Assembly: GCF_029360805.1 (NCBI RefSeq)
Contig: NZ_JARKNC010000003.1
Coordinates: forward strand, 62,001-126,000
Reading direction: 5' to 3'
Source: Daejeonella sp. JGW-45
GTDB taxonomy: Bacteria; Bacteroidota; Bacteroidia; Sphingobacteriales; Sphingobacteriaceae
Length of the DNA stretch: 64,000 nucleotides
This document shows, piece by piece, positions 27,702 to 36,473 of this stretch. The stretch's first letter is position 1, and the number at the start of each line of letters is the position of its first letter. A model generated the notes under the pieces. That model was given only the letters and a program-made list of their open reading frames with translations. It was not told the origin of the DNA and ran no database searches. A program made the translations under genes and the position numbers.

Positions 27702-28937
27702 TCAGACGGCAAGTTCCACGCTGGCCTGATTATATGTTTTAAATTTATCCGTTAGTGCAGCCGCCTGAGCTATAAATGCTTTGTCTGCGTCTATCAGGCT
27801 TTTCTTCGCATTCAATTCACTGATCTTTACCCCGGCGAGTAAATAATTCAGATCGATGCTTCTATGCTGTTCTATGATATACTCGAAATTTATCTGATCG
27901 ATAAGTTTCTCGTCGTTGTAACGCACATATACCGGCAGCACATAATCATTTTGGATTCCTAGCTGTGAATTCTGGTGATATTTTTTGTATTCATAACGGT
28001 AGTCGTATCTGAGAGCGGCAATATCCGACAGAACAGCCGAGCCGGTAGGATGCCCGCCCGCGCCTTTTCCATAAAATAATTGCTGATCAGCAAAGGCAGC
28101 CTTGACCGATACGGCATTATATTCATTTTCAACATTATATAAAAAGTCGCTTTTGGGAACAAGTTGAGGGGCTACATACAGCGCAATTTCCTTCTCGTTT
28201 AACTTTTTTGCCGTTGGAACCAGTTTTACTTTCAGATTATGCTCCTGCGCGAAAACCAGATCAGCAGCCGAAAAGTTATGGATTCCTACGTTCAATACCT
28301 CTTCTGGCTTTAGGAAAACACCATAAGCATGTGCAGCGGCTATTACCAACTTGTATTTTGCGTCGTAACCGCCAACATCAAGCCGGGGATCTTTTTCGGC
28401 AAATCCCAGATCTTGTGCCTGCTTCAGGGCATCGTTGTACTCTAACCCTTCATTCGCTATTTTAGAAAGGATGTAATTGGATGAGCCATTAAATATCCCG
28501 CTTATGGAGTGCAGTAGCTCATTGTCATAGTATTCTTCAAGATTCCTGATAATTGGGATACTGCCGCAAACAGAGCCTTCATACAGGAGCGAGGTTCCAT
28601 ATTCTTCCTGGATAGCAACTAGTTGATCCAGATGTTCGGCAACCATTTTCTTGTTGGCTGAAACGACATTTTTCCCATTTTTTAACGACGTTGCAGTAAT
28701 ATGAAAGGCAGCATCGGCGTCGTTTATCAGTTCGATCACGGTATTGATCTCAGGATCATTTAAGATATCACCAGCATCTGTTGAAAATAATTCAGAAGGA
28801 AGGCTTCTGGGCTTACCGGGGTCTTTGATAACGATCTTCCTGATCTCGATATTTAAATCCTTGGTGCTGATTATGTCATATAACCCTTGTCCTACAACAC
28901 CAAAACCAAATAAACCTATTGATAGTTTTTTGCTCAT
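27702..28937 (-). CDS. hom: Homoserine dehydrogenase
   Basis: NAD(P)-dependent conversion of aspartate semialdehyde to homoserine, the common precursor of methionine and threonine. The 411-residue protein is the monofunctional form, without an aspartokinase domain. The Rossmann motif GLFGFGVVGQGLYD is at about residues 8-21, the family block LLYEGSVCGSIPIIRNLEEY follows, and the C-terminal part has no ACT-type regulatory domain of the usual length. It is the last gene of metY-metX-hom, and its ATG abuts the metX stop with no gap, which indicates translational coupling. It should therefore respond to the SAM-I riboswitch. Confidence 0.93.
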   Translation of the reverse strand: MSKKLSIGLFGFGVVGQGLYDIISTKDLNIEIRKIVIKDPGKPRSLPSELFSTDAGDILNDPEINTVIELINDADAAFHITATSLKNGKNVVSANKKMVAEHLDQLVAIQEEYGTSLLYEGSVCGSIPIIRNLEEYYDNELLHSISGIFNGSSNYILSKIANEGLEYNDALKQAQDLGFAEKDPRLDVGGYDAKYKLVIAAAHAYGVFLKPEEVLNVGIHNFSAADLVFAQEHNLKVKLVPTAKKLNEKEIALYVAPQLVPKSDFLYNVENEYNAVSVKAAFADQQLFYGKGAGGHPTGSAVLSDIAALRYDYRYEYKKYHQNSQLGIQNDYVLPVYVRYNDEKLIDQINFEYIIEQHRSIDLNYLLAGVKISELNAKKSLIDADKAFIAQAAALTDKFKTYNQASVELAV

Positions 28938-29996
28938 TTACGCTATTTTATGCAAACTGATAACCTGATTATCGGTATCTGCGGTTATGAATGTGCCGAT
29001 CTCCTTTGTCAGGATCTCGGTCTCTATAAGGAACCCGTCATGTCCGTAGAAGGAATTTAACTCTGAAAAACGGGCTCCGGGTATGTGTTTTGCGAGGAAT
29101 TGCTGCTCTTCCAGGGGAAAGAGGACGTCGTTCACAATCCCAATCACTAAAGTTTTAGCTTTAATTTGTTTCAATGCATCGATAACCGAAGACTTTCCGC
29201 GGCCGACATTATGACTGTCCATAGCCTTGGTCAAATACCAGTAACTATAAGCATTAAACCTGTTCACAAGCTTCTCGCCCTGGTAGTTCTGATAGGAGCA
29301 TGCTTTGAAGTTACCAACCTTGTCGTTCCCAACTTCAAGCTGCGTTGCACCGTAAGTGCCATAGCTTCGATAAGAAAGGAGCGCTATGCTTCGTGCAGCT
29401 TTAAGACCCTTGCTTCCCCCGTCTTTAGACTGAGAATAAAAAGTCCTGTCGGCCGTAATCGCTAATCTTTGGCTTTCGTTAAAAGCGATACCCCATGCCG
29501 AGTGCTGTGCATTTGTAGCTATAAGAACCAATTTTCTGATTCGCCCGGGCTCGAGTATCGCCCATTCCATTGCTTGTTGCCCGCCCAAAGAACCTCCAAG
29601 AAGCAATGCTATTTCGGGTAAATTCAGATGATCGGCAAGTATTTGATGAGCAGCAGCGAGATCGCGTACTGTAAATTCGGGGAAGGAAAGATAATAAGGA
29701 AGTCCGGTGGCTTTATTAATGCTTAAAGGGTTTGTGCTGCCATAGTTTGAGCCCAAAACGTTAGCGCAAATTATGAAGTGCTCCTCAGGGTTAAACAAAC
29801 AGTTTTCTCCAAAGAGCCCTTTCCACCAGTCGAAAACGTCAGAATTGGCAGTAAGGGCATGACATACCCAAATAACATTGTCCTTTTGAGCATTCAGCTT
29901 GCCATAGGTGTGATAAGCGATCTGCAGGTCGCTTATCTTTTTACCGCTTTCCAGTTTAAATGGTTCTTTATGCTTGTATATATTCTCGGTGTTCAT
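28938..29996 (-). CDS. metX: Homoserine O-acetyltransferase
   Basis: Transfers acetyl from acetyl-CoA to homoserine, the first committed step of methionine synthesis. The 352-residue alpha/beta hydrolase has the nucleophile elbow GGSLGGQQAMEW (Ser in GSLGG), the NVLGSNYGSTNP loop, and the His in YGHDGFLIE. Succinyl versus acetyl use is set by a few residues I cannot call, but the family and the metY partner favour acetyl. The ATG at 29996 follows a GC-rich hairpin (30009-30036). metX is the middle gene of the SAM-riboswitch operon. Confidence 0.95.
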   Translation of the reverse strand: MNTENIYKHKEPFKLESGKKISDLQIAYHTYGKLNAQKDNVIWVCHALTANSDVFDWWKGLFGENCLFNPEEHFIICANVLGSNYGSTNPLSINKATGLPYYLSFPEFTVRDLAAAHQILADHLNLPEIALLLGGSLGGQQAMEWAILEPGRIRKLVLIATNAQHSAWGIAFNESQRLAITADRTFYSQSKDGGSKGLKAARSIALLSYRSYGTYGATQLEVGNDKVGNFKACSYQNYQGEKLVNRFNAYSYWYLTKAMDSHNVGRGKSSVIDALKQIKAKTLVIGIVNDVLFPLEEQQFLAKHIPGARFSELNSFYGHDGFLIETEILTKEIGTFITADTDNQVISLHKIA

Positions 29997-30008
29997 TCTT
30001 TTATTGTT

Positions 30009-30036
30009 CGCCGGGGCGCTGGAAGACGCCCCGGCG
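30009..30036 (-). repeat. GC-rich perfect inverted repeat between metY and metX
   Basis: CGCCGGGGCG (30009-30018) and CGCCCCGGCG (30027-30036) are perfect 10-bp complements around an 8-nt loop. The stem is all G and C in a 49-nt intercistronic gap of an AT-rich genome. No T-run follows on the minus strand (the next bases are AACAATAAAAG), so it is not a usual terminator. It may protect the upstream metY message from 3' exonucleases, hinder ribosome loading at metX, or set the metY/metX ratio. Confidence 0.8.
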
Positions 30037-30045
30037 TATGTGAGA

Positions 30046-31365
<1,320 letters not shown>

Positions 31366-31428
31366 CTATTAATTAAAAGAATGTATTAATGATAGGAGCC
31401 AGGGAGCTAAGTTCACAGGCTAATTCTC

Positions 31429-31459
31429 AGGCTAAATGCCTTAGAAACATACATAAGGC
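31429..31459 (-). promoter_or_regulatory. Two mutually exclusive hairpins across the small ORF's stop
   Basis: On the minus strand, GCCTTA (31459-31454) pairs perfectly with TAAGGC (31443-31438). The stem holds the stop codon TAA in its right arm and the last Cys codon in its loop region. AGGC (31441-31438) can instead pair with GCCT (31432-31429). Both use the same AGGC bases, so only one can form. Two copies of TTAGCCTG follow at 31435-31428 and 31423-31416. The arrangement resembles a translation-coupled switch, although no T-rich terminator follows. Confidence 0.6.
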
Positions 31460-31563
31460 GTGCACATACAACAATCAACTTTGAAAGCAAATTGCGGATC
31501 AGCCTCGAATTTCAGATTATTCCCAATTCGGGAAAATACAGGGATTGTGTTTTCTCTTTTCAT
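31441..31563 (-). CDS. Small Cys-rich ORF in the metY leader (candidate leader peptide)
   Basis: A 40-codon ORF with ATG at 31563 and TAA ending at 31441, lying between the SAM-I riboswitch (ends at 31574) and metY. It begins MKRENTIPVFSRIGNN, has FEADPQFAFKVD in the middle, and ends CCMCTPYVCF with four Cys in nine residues. It has no signal peptide or membrane segment. The bunched Cys codons at the end are what a ribosome-stalling attenuator for cysteine would need, and the sulfur/methionine enzyme gene metY follows 93 nt downstream. It is too short for default gene calling. I do not recognise it as a known named family; a structural or metal-binding micropeptide is the alternative. Translation is not proven. 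Confidence 0.65.
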   Translation of the reverse strand: MKRENTIPVFSRIGNNLKFEADPQFAFKVDCCMCTPYVCF

Positions 31564-31573
31564 TATTTATAAA

Positions 31574-31674
31574 TTTATATCTCCCTTTCGGGACAGGAAT
31601 TGGCACCTTTCCCGGCATGACCGGGGGGTTGTCAGTGGGTCAATGAGCCTGATCTCTCGCCACTTCTGTATAAA
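31574..31674 (-). ncRNA. SAM-I (S-box) riboswitch in the metY leader
   Basis: On the minus strand this 101-nt element has the SAM-I core: AGAAGTGGCGAGAG and CAGGCTCATTGACCC in the first half, then GACAACCCC, and the hallmark AAGGTGCCAATTCC. P1 pairs TTTATA with TATAAA at the ends, P3 is CCCGG/CCGGG, and P4 is TCCC-GAAA-GGGA. It binds SAM and should turn the metY-metX-hom operon off when SAM is high. It lies directly after a strong promoter and 11 nt before the small Cys-rich ORF. I do not see a simple terminator stem with a T-run, so a translational or Rho-type platform is possible. Confidence 0.9.
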
Positions 31675-31731
31675 TCAATAAACATCAGAGTCTATTGAAG
31701 GACAGATTGGTACTTCTACCAAATATTGTTT

Positions 31732-31764
31732 CAAATATATGCATCTGCACGTATTTAAACCAAA
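31732..31764 (-). promoter_or_regulatory. Promoter of the metY-metX-hom operon
   Basis: On the minus strand TTTG (31764-31761) and TATATTTG (31739-31732) are both perfect and 21 nt apart. Transcription would start near 31725, about 50 nt before the riboswitch, and downstream of the metB stop. metB is thus outside the riboswitch transcript unless read-through occurs. Confidence 0.82.
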
Positions 31765-31797
31765 TTTAATTTTTAAATTTATGCATCGTCCTGATTA

Positions 31798-32922
31798 TTA
31801 GTTTATTGGGCTTAACGCTTGCCGCAGGTCATCAAGCAGATCGTCTATGTTTTCCAATCCCACCGATATCCGGATCAGGTTTTGCGGTGTCTTGGTGCCG
31901 GGGCCTTCCTGGGATGCCCGGTGTTCCGCCAGGCTCTCAACTCCTCCCAGGCTTGTTGCCTGGCTAAACACTTTCAGGGAGTTTACAACCCGTATCGCTT
32001 CTTCCGCACCGCCTTTTACCAGGAAAGAAAGCATACCTCCAAATAAACTCATCTGCTTTTTTGCCTGTTCATGACCGGGGTGGCTCGTCAGGCCGGGATA
32101 GTAGACTTTTTCAACAAGCGGATCACTCTCCAGGAATTTTGCCACCTGCATGGCGTTCTCATTATGGCCGCGCATCCTGTAAGGCAGTGTTTTGATTCCT
32201 CTTACCGTCATATAGCAATCAAATGGTGAGGGCACGGCGCCGGCAAGCACCTGTACGCTGCGGACCTTTTCCCAGAACTGGTCTTTATTGGCGCTGATAA
32301 TGACTCCGCCCAATACGTCACTATGCCCGCTCAGATATTTAGTGGTCGAATGCATGACCAGATCGCATCCAAGGTTTATTGGTCGCTGAATTACCGGGGT
32401 GCTGAATGTGTTGTCGCAGGCTACCATGACGTCATGCTGCTTCGCCAAGTTAACGATCGCCCGGATATCACATACTTTCAACAGGGGGTTTGAAGGTGTT
32501 TCCACCCAGATAAGCCTTGTTTCCGGCCTTAGATGTCTTTCCACGGCCTTAATATCGCTTAGATCAACAAAGTCAACCTCAATCACCCCTTTAAATACCT
32601 GGAGAATTTGCGTACGCAAACCATGGTACATATCGTCAGGCGCTATGATATGCGCACCGGGACCAAGAGCCTGGAAAACAGCTCCGGCTGCTGCGTTACC
32701 CGATGAAAAGGCGCAGGCGTCAGCTCCTCCCTCCAGTTTCGCCGTCACGTTTTCCAGGGATCTTCTGTTCGGATTATCCATTCTAGAATACATATAACCA
32801 TCCGGGTAGCCGCCGTCGTGCGCACGTTCGAAAGTGGTAGACAGCGTTATAGGCTGGATAACGGCTTTAGTATGTTGATCAATCAGGTTTCCGGCGTGAA
32901 TTGCTATTGTTTCGATTTTCAT
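31798..32922 (-). CDS. metB: Cystathionine gamma-synthase/lyase-type PLP enzyme
   Basis: A 374-residue Cys/Met-metabolism PLP enzyme. I use the ATG at 32922 (MKIETIAIHAGN), the family's standard N-terminus, rather than one at 32943. The PLP lysine is in HSTTKYLSGHSDV, with YSRMDNPNRRSLE and SSGNAAAGAVFQAL as earlier family blocks. The protein lacks MetY's long insertion. It makes cystathionine from an activated homoserine and cysteine, or splits it; sequence alone does not settle direction. It lies upstream of the metY promoter, is divergent from mqnE, and has no riboswitch in its 131-nt upstream gap. Confidence 0.85.
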   Translation of the reverse strand: MKIETIAIHAGNLIDQHTKAVIQPITLSTTFERAHDGGYPDGYMYSRMDNPNRRSLENVTAKLEGGADACAFSSGNAAAGAVFQALGPGAHIIAPDDMYHGLRTQILQVFKGVIEVDFVDLSDIKAVERHLRPETRLIWVETPSNPLLKVCDIRAIVNLAKQHDVMVACDNTFSTPVIQRPINLGCDLVMHSTTKYLSGHSDVLGGVIISANKDQFWEKVRSVQVLAGAVPSPFDCYMTVRGIKTLPYRMRGHNENAMQVAKFLESDPLVEKVYYPGLTSHPGHEQAKKQMSLFGGMLSFLVKGGAEEAIRVVNSLKVFSQATSLGGVESLAEHRASQEGPGTKTPQNLIRISVGLENIDDLLDDLRQALSPIN

Positions 32923-33030
32923 GAGGGTGGGTTTTAAAAGCAATATTAATAATCTCTGAAGAATTTATTGAGATTGGCTGCTATATTTCATGCTTTTACA
33001 AGCAAATGATATTGATTCGATCCATTGTTG

Positions 33031-33038
33031 TATTTTTG
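33031..33038 (+). promoter_or_regulatory. -7 box before mqnE
   Basis: TATTTTTG, a perfect TAnnTTTG, lies 15 nt before the mqnE ATG at 33054. A weak TTG lies 16 nt upstream at 33012-33014, short of the ideal spacing. Confidence 0.55.
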
Positions 33039-33053
33039 CATAAAGAATTCTGA

Positions 33054-34247
33054 ATGAATATCAATTTGAATTTCAATCTCCTTTTAGCTGATCAAAACCT
33101 TTCCCCGGATCTTCGCGCCGTGGCTGAAAAAGTTATCGCTGGTCAGCGCATATCATTTGACGACGGGGTTTTATTATACGAGAAAGCGGAGCTTGGCTTT
33201 CTTGGCGTTCTTGCAAATTACATCCGCGAAAAACGTCACGGGGACTTCACCTACTTTAACCGCAATTTTCATATAGAACCTACCAACCTGTGTGTGTACG
33301 ATTGTAAGTTCTGTTCCTACTCCGTGCTTATTAAAGAACGCTCAGAAGGATGGGAATATACCATGCAGGATATGATGGACATCGTAAAGAAATACGATGA
33401 TCAGCCTGTTACCGAAGTTCATATCGTCGGTGGTGTGCTTCCTCAGTACGATGTTAAATTTTACAGTGAGCTGTTTACCGCCATTCATGAACATCGGCCC
33501 GGTCTTCATGTGAAGGCCCTGACACCCGTTGAATACCATTATATTTTTAAAAAGGCGAAAATCGACTACGCTGCAGGGATGAAAATGATGAAGGAGGCAG
33601 GCCTGGACTCCATACCCGGTGGCGGAGCGGAGATCTTTCATCCCGAGATCCGTACGCAGATTGCTAAAGACAAATGTACCGGTGATCAATGGCTGGAAAT
33701 TCATGAAGAATGGCATAAGCTGGGGATGAGATCAAACGCAACTATGCTGTACGGACATATAGAGAAGTACTGGCACCGTGTGGACCACATGGAACGGCTT
33801 CGGGTTTTGCAGGATAAAACTCGCGGCTTCCAGACATTTATACCGCTTAAATTCAGAAACCAGGACAATCAGATGTCTGATGTACCTGAGGTCTCTGTAA
33901 TAGAGGATCTACGGAACTATGCCATCGCCCGTATATACCTTGACAATTTTGATCACATCAAAGCGTATTGGGCAATGATCAGTCGCAATACCGCTCAATT
34001 GTCGTTAAACTTTGGAGTTGATGATATTGATGGGACCTTAGACGACACTACTAAGATCTACTCCATGGCCGGTGCAGAAGAACAGCATCCGGCGATGACA
34101 ACAAAGGAACTGGTAGATCTCATCAAATTCGCCGGCCGGCATCCCATCGAGCGCGATACGCTTTACAATGTTATCAAGGATTACGAGAACTACGAGTTTC
34201 CGGAAGACGAAAAGCCTAAATTTTATAAATTACCTGTTCTGAATTGA
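33054..34247 (+). CDS. mqnE: Aminofutalosine synthase (radical SAM)
   Basis: Radical SAM enzyme of the futalosine route to menaquinone, adding the enolpyruvyl benzoate product to SAM-derived adenosyl. The 397-residue protein has the cluster motif CVYDCKFCSY (CxxxCxxC) at about residues 80-89, preceded by FLGVLANYIREKRHGDFTYFNRNFHIEPTN. The GGVLPQYDVKFYSEL and PGGGAEIF blocks are typical of the MqnE/MqnC group, and I choose MqnE because of the length and N-terminal YEKAELGFLG. It heads mqnE-phosphatase-mqnA. The next gene starts with a TTG inside its stop (TTGA), which shows coupling. Confidence 0.9.
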   Translation: MNINLNFNLLLADQNLSPDLRAVAEKVIAGQRISFDDGVLLYEKAELGFLGVLANYIREKRHGDFTYFNRNFHIEPTNLCVYDCKFCSYSVLIKERSEGWEYTMQDMMDIVKKYDDQPVTEVHIVGGVLPQYDVKFYSELFTAIHEHRPGLHVKALTPVEYHYIFKKAKIDYAAGMKMMKEAGLDSIPGGGAEIFHPEIRTQIAKDKCTGDQWLEIHEEWHKLGMRSNATMLYGHIEKYWHRVDHMERLRVLQDKTRGFQTFIPLKFRNQDNQMSDVPEVSVIEDLRNYAIARIYLDNFDHIKAYWAMISRNTAQLSLNFGVDDIDGTLDDTTKIYSMAGAEEQHPAMTTKELVDLIKFAGRHPIERDTLYNVIKDYENYEFPEDEKPKFYKLPVLN

Positions 34248-34861
34248 AGAAAACACTATACATTATCCGGCACGGCGAAACAGACCTTAATAAAAGAGGA
34301 GTAGTTCAGGGTCGTGGAATGGATACTAACCTGAATGACAAGGGAAGGGAGCAGGCTGAAGCCTTCTACCGGGCTTATAAAAACGTACCTTTTGATAAGG
34401 TTTACACTTCTACGCTTAAAAGAACCCATCAGACTGTCAGGAAATTTATCGACAGTAACATCCCATGGACACAGTATCCCGGTCTTGATGAACTCGGATG
34501 GGGCATTTATGAAGGCAAGGAAAGCAGCGAACACATTAAGGCTGAGTTTGTCAATATCCTGAATAAGTGGAATTCAGGAGAACTGCACCACAAATTTGAA
34601 CTTGGCGAGAGCCCGCTGGAAGTCCAGGAACGTCAGTTAACAGTTCTCGAACGACTCATCGAGGAAAACGATGACCAGAATATTCTTATCTGCATGCACG
34701 GTCGTGCCCTGCGGTTATTTCTGTGCCTTCTTTTGAATAAGCCCCTGACTGAAATGGAAACATTTCCACACTCCAATACTACGTTATATAAAGTTGAATA
34801 CGATGGCAGCTCATTCCAGATCATCGATTTTAACAATACCGATCACTTAACTCACGCTTAA
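34244..34861 (+). CDS. Histidine phosphatase family protein (phosphoglycerate mutase-like)
   Basis: A 205-residue protein with the RHG motif in LYIIRHGETDLNKRG at about residues 6-20, the phosphate pocket STLKRTHQT, and the second catalytic His in ILICMHGRALRLF. It could be a phosphatase of a small phosphorylated metabolite, such as the alpha-ribazole phosphatase or PGAM-like type. The start is TTG at 34244, overlapping the mqnE stop by four bases (TTGA). The mqnA gene follows 5 nt later. Being inside the menaquinone operon suggests it removes a phosphate in or near that route, but this is inference. Confidence 0.85.
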   Translation: MKKTLYIIRHGETDLNKRGVVQGRGMDTNLNDKGREQAEAFYRAYKNVPFDKVYTSTLKRTHQTVRKFIDSNIPWTQYPGLDELGWGIYEGKESSEHIKAEFVNILNKWNSGELHHKFELGESPLEVQERQLTVLERLIEENDDQNILICMHGRALRLFLCLLLNKPLTEMETFPHSNTTLYKVEYDGSSFQIIDFNNTDHLTHA

Positions 34862-34866
34862 CCGGT

Positions 34867-35583
34867 TTGAATAAAATAAAGATTTCCGCAGTATCATATA
34901 CCAATACGAAGCCTTTTGTGCATGGTTTAATACATTCAGGAATCCCTGACAAAACGAATTTCAGTTTAGATATCCCTTCAGTTTGTGCTCAAAAACTCAT
35001 TAATAACCAGGCAGATATAGGATTAGTTCCGGTAGCCGCACTTCTTGAAATCCCGGAATACCAGATAATTTCTAATTACTGCATCGGAGCAACAGGTGCA
35101 GTGGATTCGGTATTTATTTTCAGCGACAAGCCCATACAAGAGATCAGGAGTATTAAACTTGATGTACAGTCAAGAACATCCAATAACTTAGCCAAGGTAC
35201 TTCTTAAAAATCATTGGAAATCCCAGCCTTCCTTTGTTGAAGAAAATGCGGACGCATTTGTGCAAATAGGGGACCGGACCTTCGGTAAAAAAGACCAGTT
35301 TGCATACGGGTACGATTTAGCTGAAGAATGGCAAAAGTTTAGCGGTTTGCCATTTGTTTTTGCGGTTTGGGCTTCCAATAAAGAGATGCCGGAAACATTT
35401 ATTAAGGAATTCAACGAAGCCTTAAAATATGGGCTGGATCATCGCATGGAAGTAATCGAAACAATCCCGCCAAGGGATAATTTTGATTTCAACGATTACT
35501 TAATGAATAAAATAGATTATAACCTGGACGAGAGAAAGCTTGAAGCCCTTCATAAATTTCACGGCCTGATCAGGGAGCTGTGA
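34867..35583 (+). CDS. mqnA: Chorismate dehydratase (menaquinone, futalosine route)
   Basis: Converts chorismate to 3-enolpyruvyl-benzoate, the step before MqnE. The 238-residue periplasmic-binding-protein-like fold starts with KIKISAVSYTNTKPFVHGL and has the characteristic ISNYCIGATGAVDSVFIFS and FAYGYDLAEEWQKFSGLPFVFAVWAS blocks. The start is TTG at 34867, because no ATG precedes the conserved region. It ends the mqnE-phosphatase-mqnA operon and converges on the nucleoside phosphorylase gene after 2 nt. Confidence 0.92.
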   Translation: MNKIKISAVSYTNTKPFVHGLIHSGIPDKTNFSLDIPSVCAQKLINNQADIGLVPVAALLEIPEYQIISNYCIGATGAVDSVFIFSDKPIQEIRSIKLDVQSRTSNNLAKVLLKNHWKSQPSFVEENADAFVQIGDRTFGKKDQFAYGYDLAEEWQKFSGLPFVFAVWASNKEMPETFIKEFNEALKYGLDHRMEVIETIPPRDNFDFNDYLMNKIDYNLDERKLEALHKFHGLIREL

Positions 35584-35585
35584 TG

Positions 35586-36452
35586 TTAAGGTAACCTGCT
35601 TAAAACTAATTGTATCGTTTCATCAATGACCGCGGCGGCATTGTTTGAAAATTCAAATTTAACCCTGTTTGCCAATATCGCGTTTACAGACAGTGCTTTG
35701 TGTCCCAGCGCGTTAGCTAAGGCATATATACCTGCGGTTTCCATCTCCAGGTTGGTAATACGATGATGTCCTGACCTGAAGGTACGGAGATCATCGATGA
35801 AGGCGGGCACCGAGTTCCTTGCCCGCACATCGCGCCCCTGAGGTGCGTAAAATCCCGGCGTTGTTACCGTAATACCCTTACGAAGTCCCTTTCCTATGAT
35901 CTCAAGTAATCCTTTGTCTGCCGCCGTAATGTAAGGGTTTATACCCCTTATATATTTAAAATGATTTTGTACCTTTTCCAGTAAGTTCCGGATATCAGCT
36001 GTGCTATCGGCAGCATAATAACTCATCAAAGCATCCAGGCCGAGTCCAAATTCGGATATCATGATAGTGCCCACAGGGATATCTTCCTGAATGGCTCCCG
36101 ATGTTCCAATCCTGATAATCTTTAAACTCTTAAGCTCGCTATTAACTATCCTGCTATCAAAATCCACGTTAACCACTGCATCGAGTTCATTGAGGACGAT
36201 ATCAATGTTATCTGTTCCTATCCCTGTAGAAATAACGCTGATACGTTTCGGCCCGATATATCCGGTATGAGTTATGAATTCGCGTTTGCCCCTTTTTAAT
36301 TCAATTCTGTCGAAATGCTTACTTACACTGGCGACTCTATCCGGGTCACCCACTGTGATGACCGTTTCAGCAACATCGCCGGGCAGTAGATTTAAGTGAT
36401 AAACACTGCCGTCAGGGTTTATTATAAGGTCCGTTTCTGAGATCTTTTTCAT
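35586..36452 (-). CDS. Nucleoside phosphorylase (uridine phosphorylase-like)
   Basis: A 288-residue member of the PNP/UDP superfamily. It has the phosphate site VITVGDPDRVASV, the GIGTDNIDIVLNEL block, IRIGTSGAIQED, and the ribose/base site ITNLEMETAGIYALANALG. The length exceeds a typical futalosine hydrolase (MqnB, near 200 residues), so a uridine-type phosphorylase is more likely. It meets mqnA tail to tail, which makes a role with futalosine worth a thought but unproven. YigZ follows the same strand after 21 nt upstream. Confidence 0.85.
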   Translation of the reverse strand: MKKISETDLIINPDGSVYHLNLLPGDVAETVITVGDPDRVASVSKHFDRIELKRGKREFITHTGYIGPKRISVISTGIGTDNIDIVLNELDAVVNVDFDSRIVNSELKSLKIIRIGTSGAIQEDIPVGTIMISEFGLGLDALMSYYAADSTADIRNLLEKVQNHFKYIRGINPYITAADKGLLEIIGKGLRKGITVTTPGFYAPQGRDVRARNSVPAFIDDLRTFRSGHHRITNLEMETAGIYALANALGHKALSVNAILANRVKFEFSNNAAAVIDETIQLVLSRLP

Positions 36453-36473
36453 ATCAATATCTATTCGGGATTA

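Noticed and set aside
27662-27707. Inverted repeat CCATCTGAG/CTCAGACGG between the GDSL gene and hom
   Set aside because: Eight of nine pairs but a loop of about 30 nt and no T-run; the right arm overlaps the hom stop. Likely chance.
32923-33053. Second SAM riboswitch before metB
   Set aside because: The 131-nt gap lacks the AAGGTGCCAATTCC-type core and is too short for an aptamer plus both promoters.
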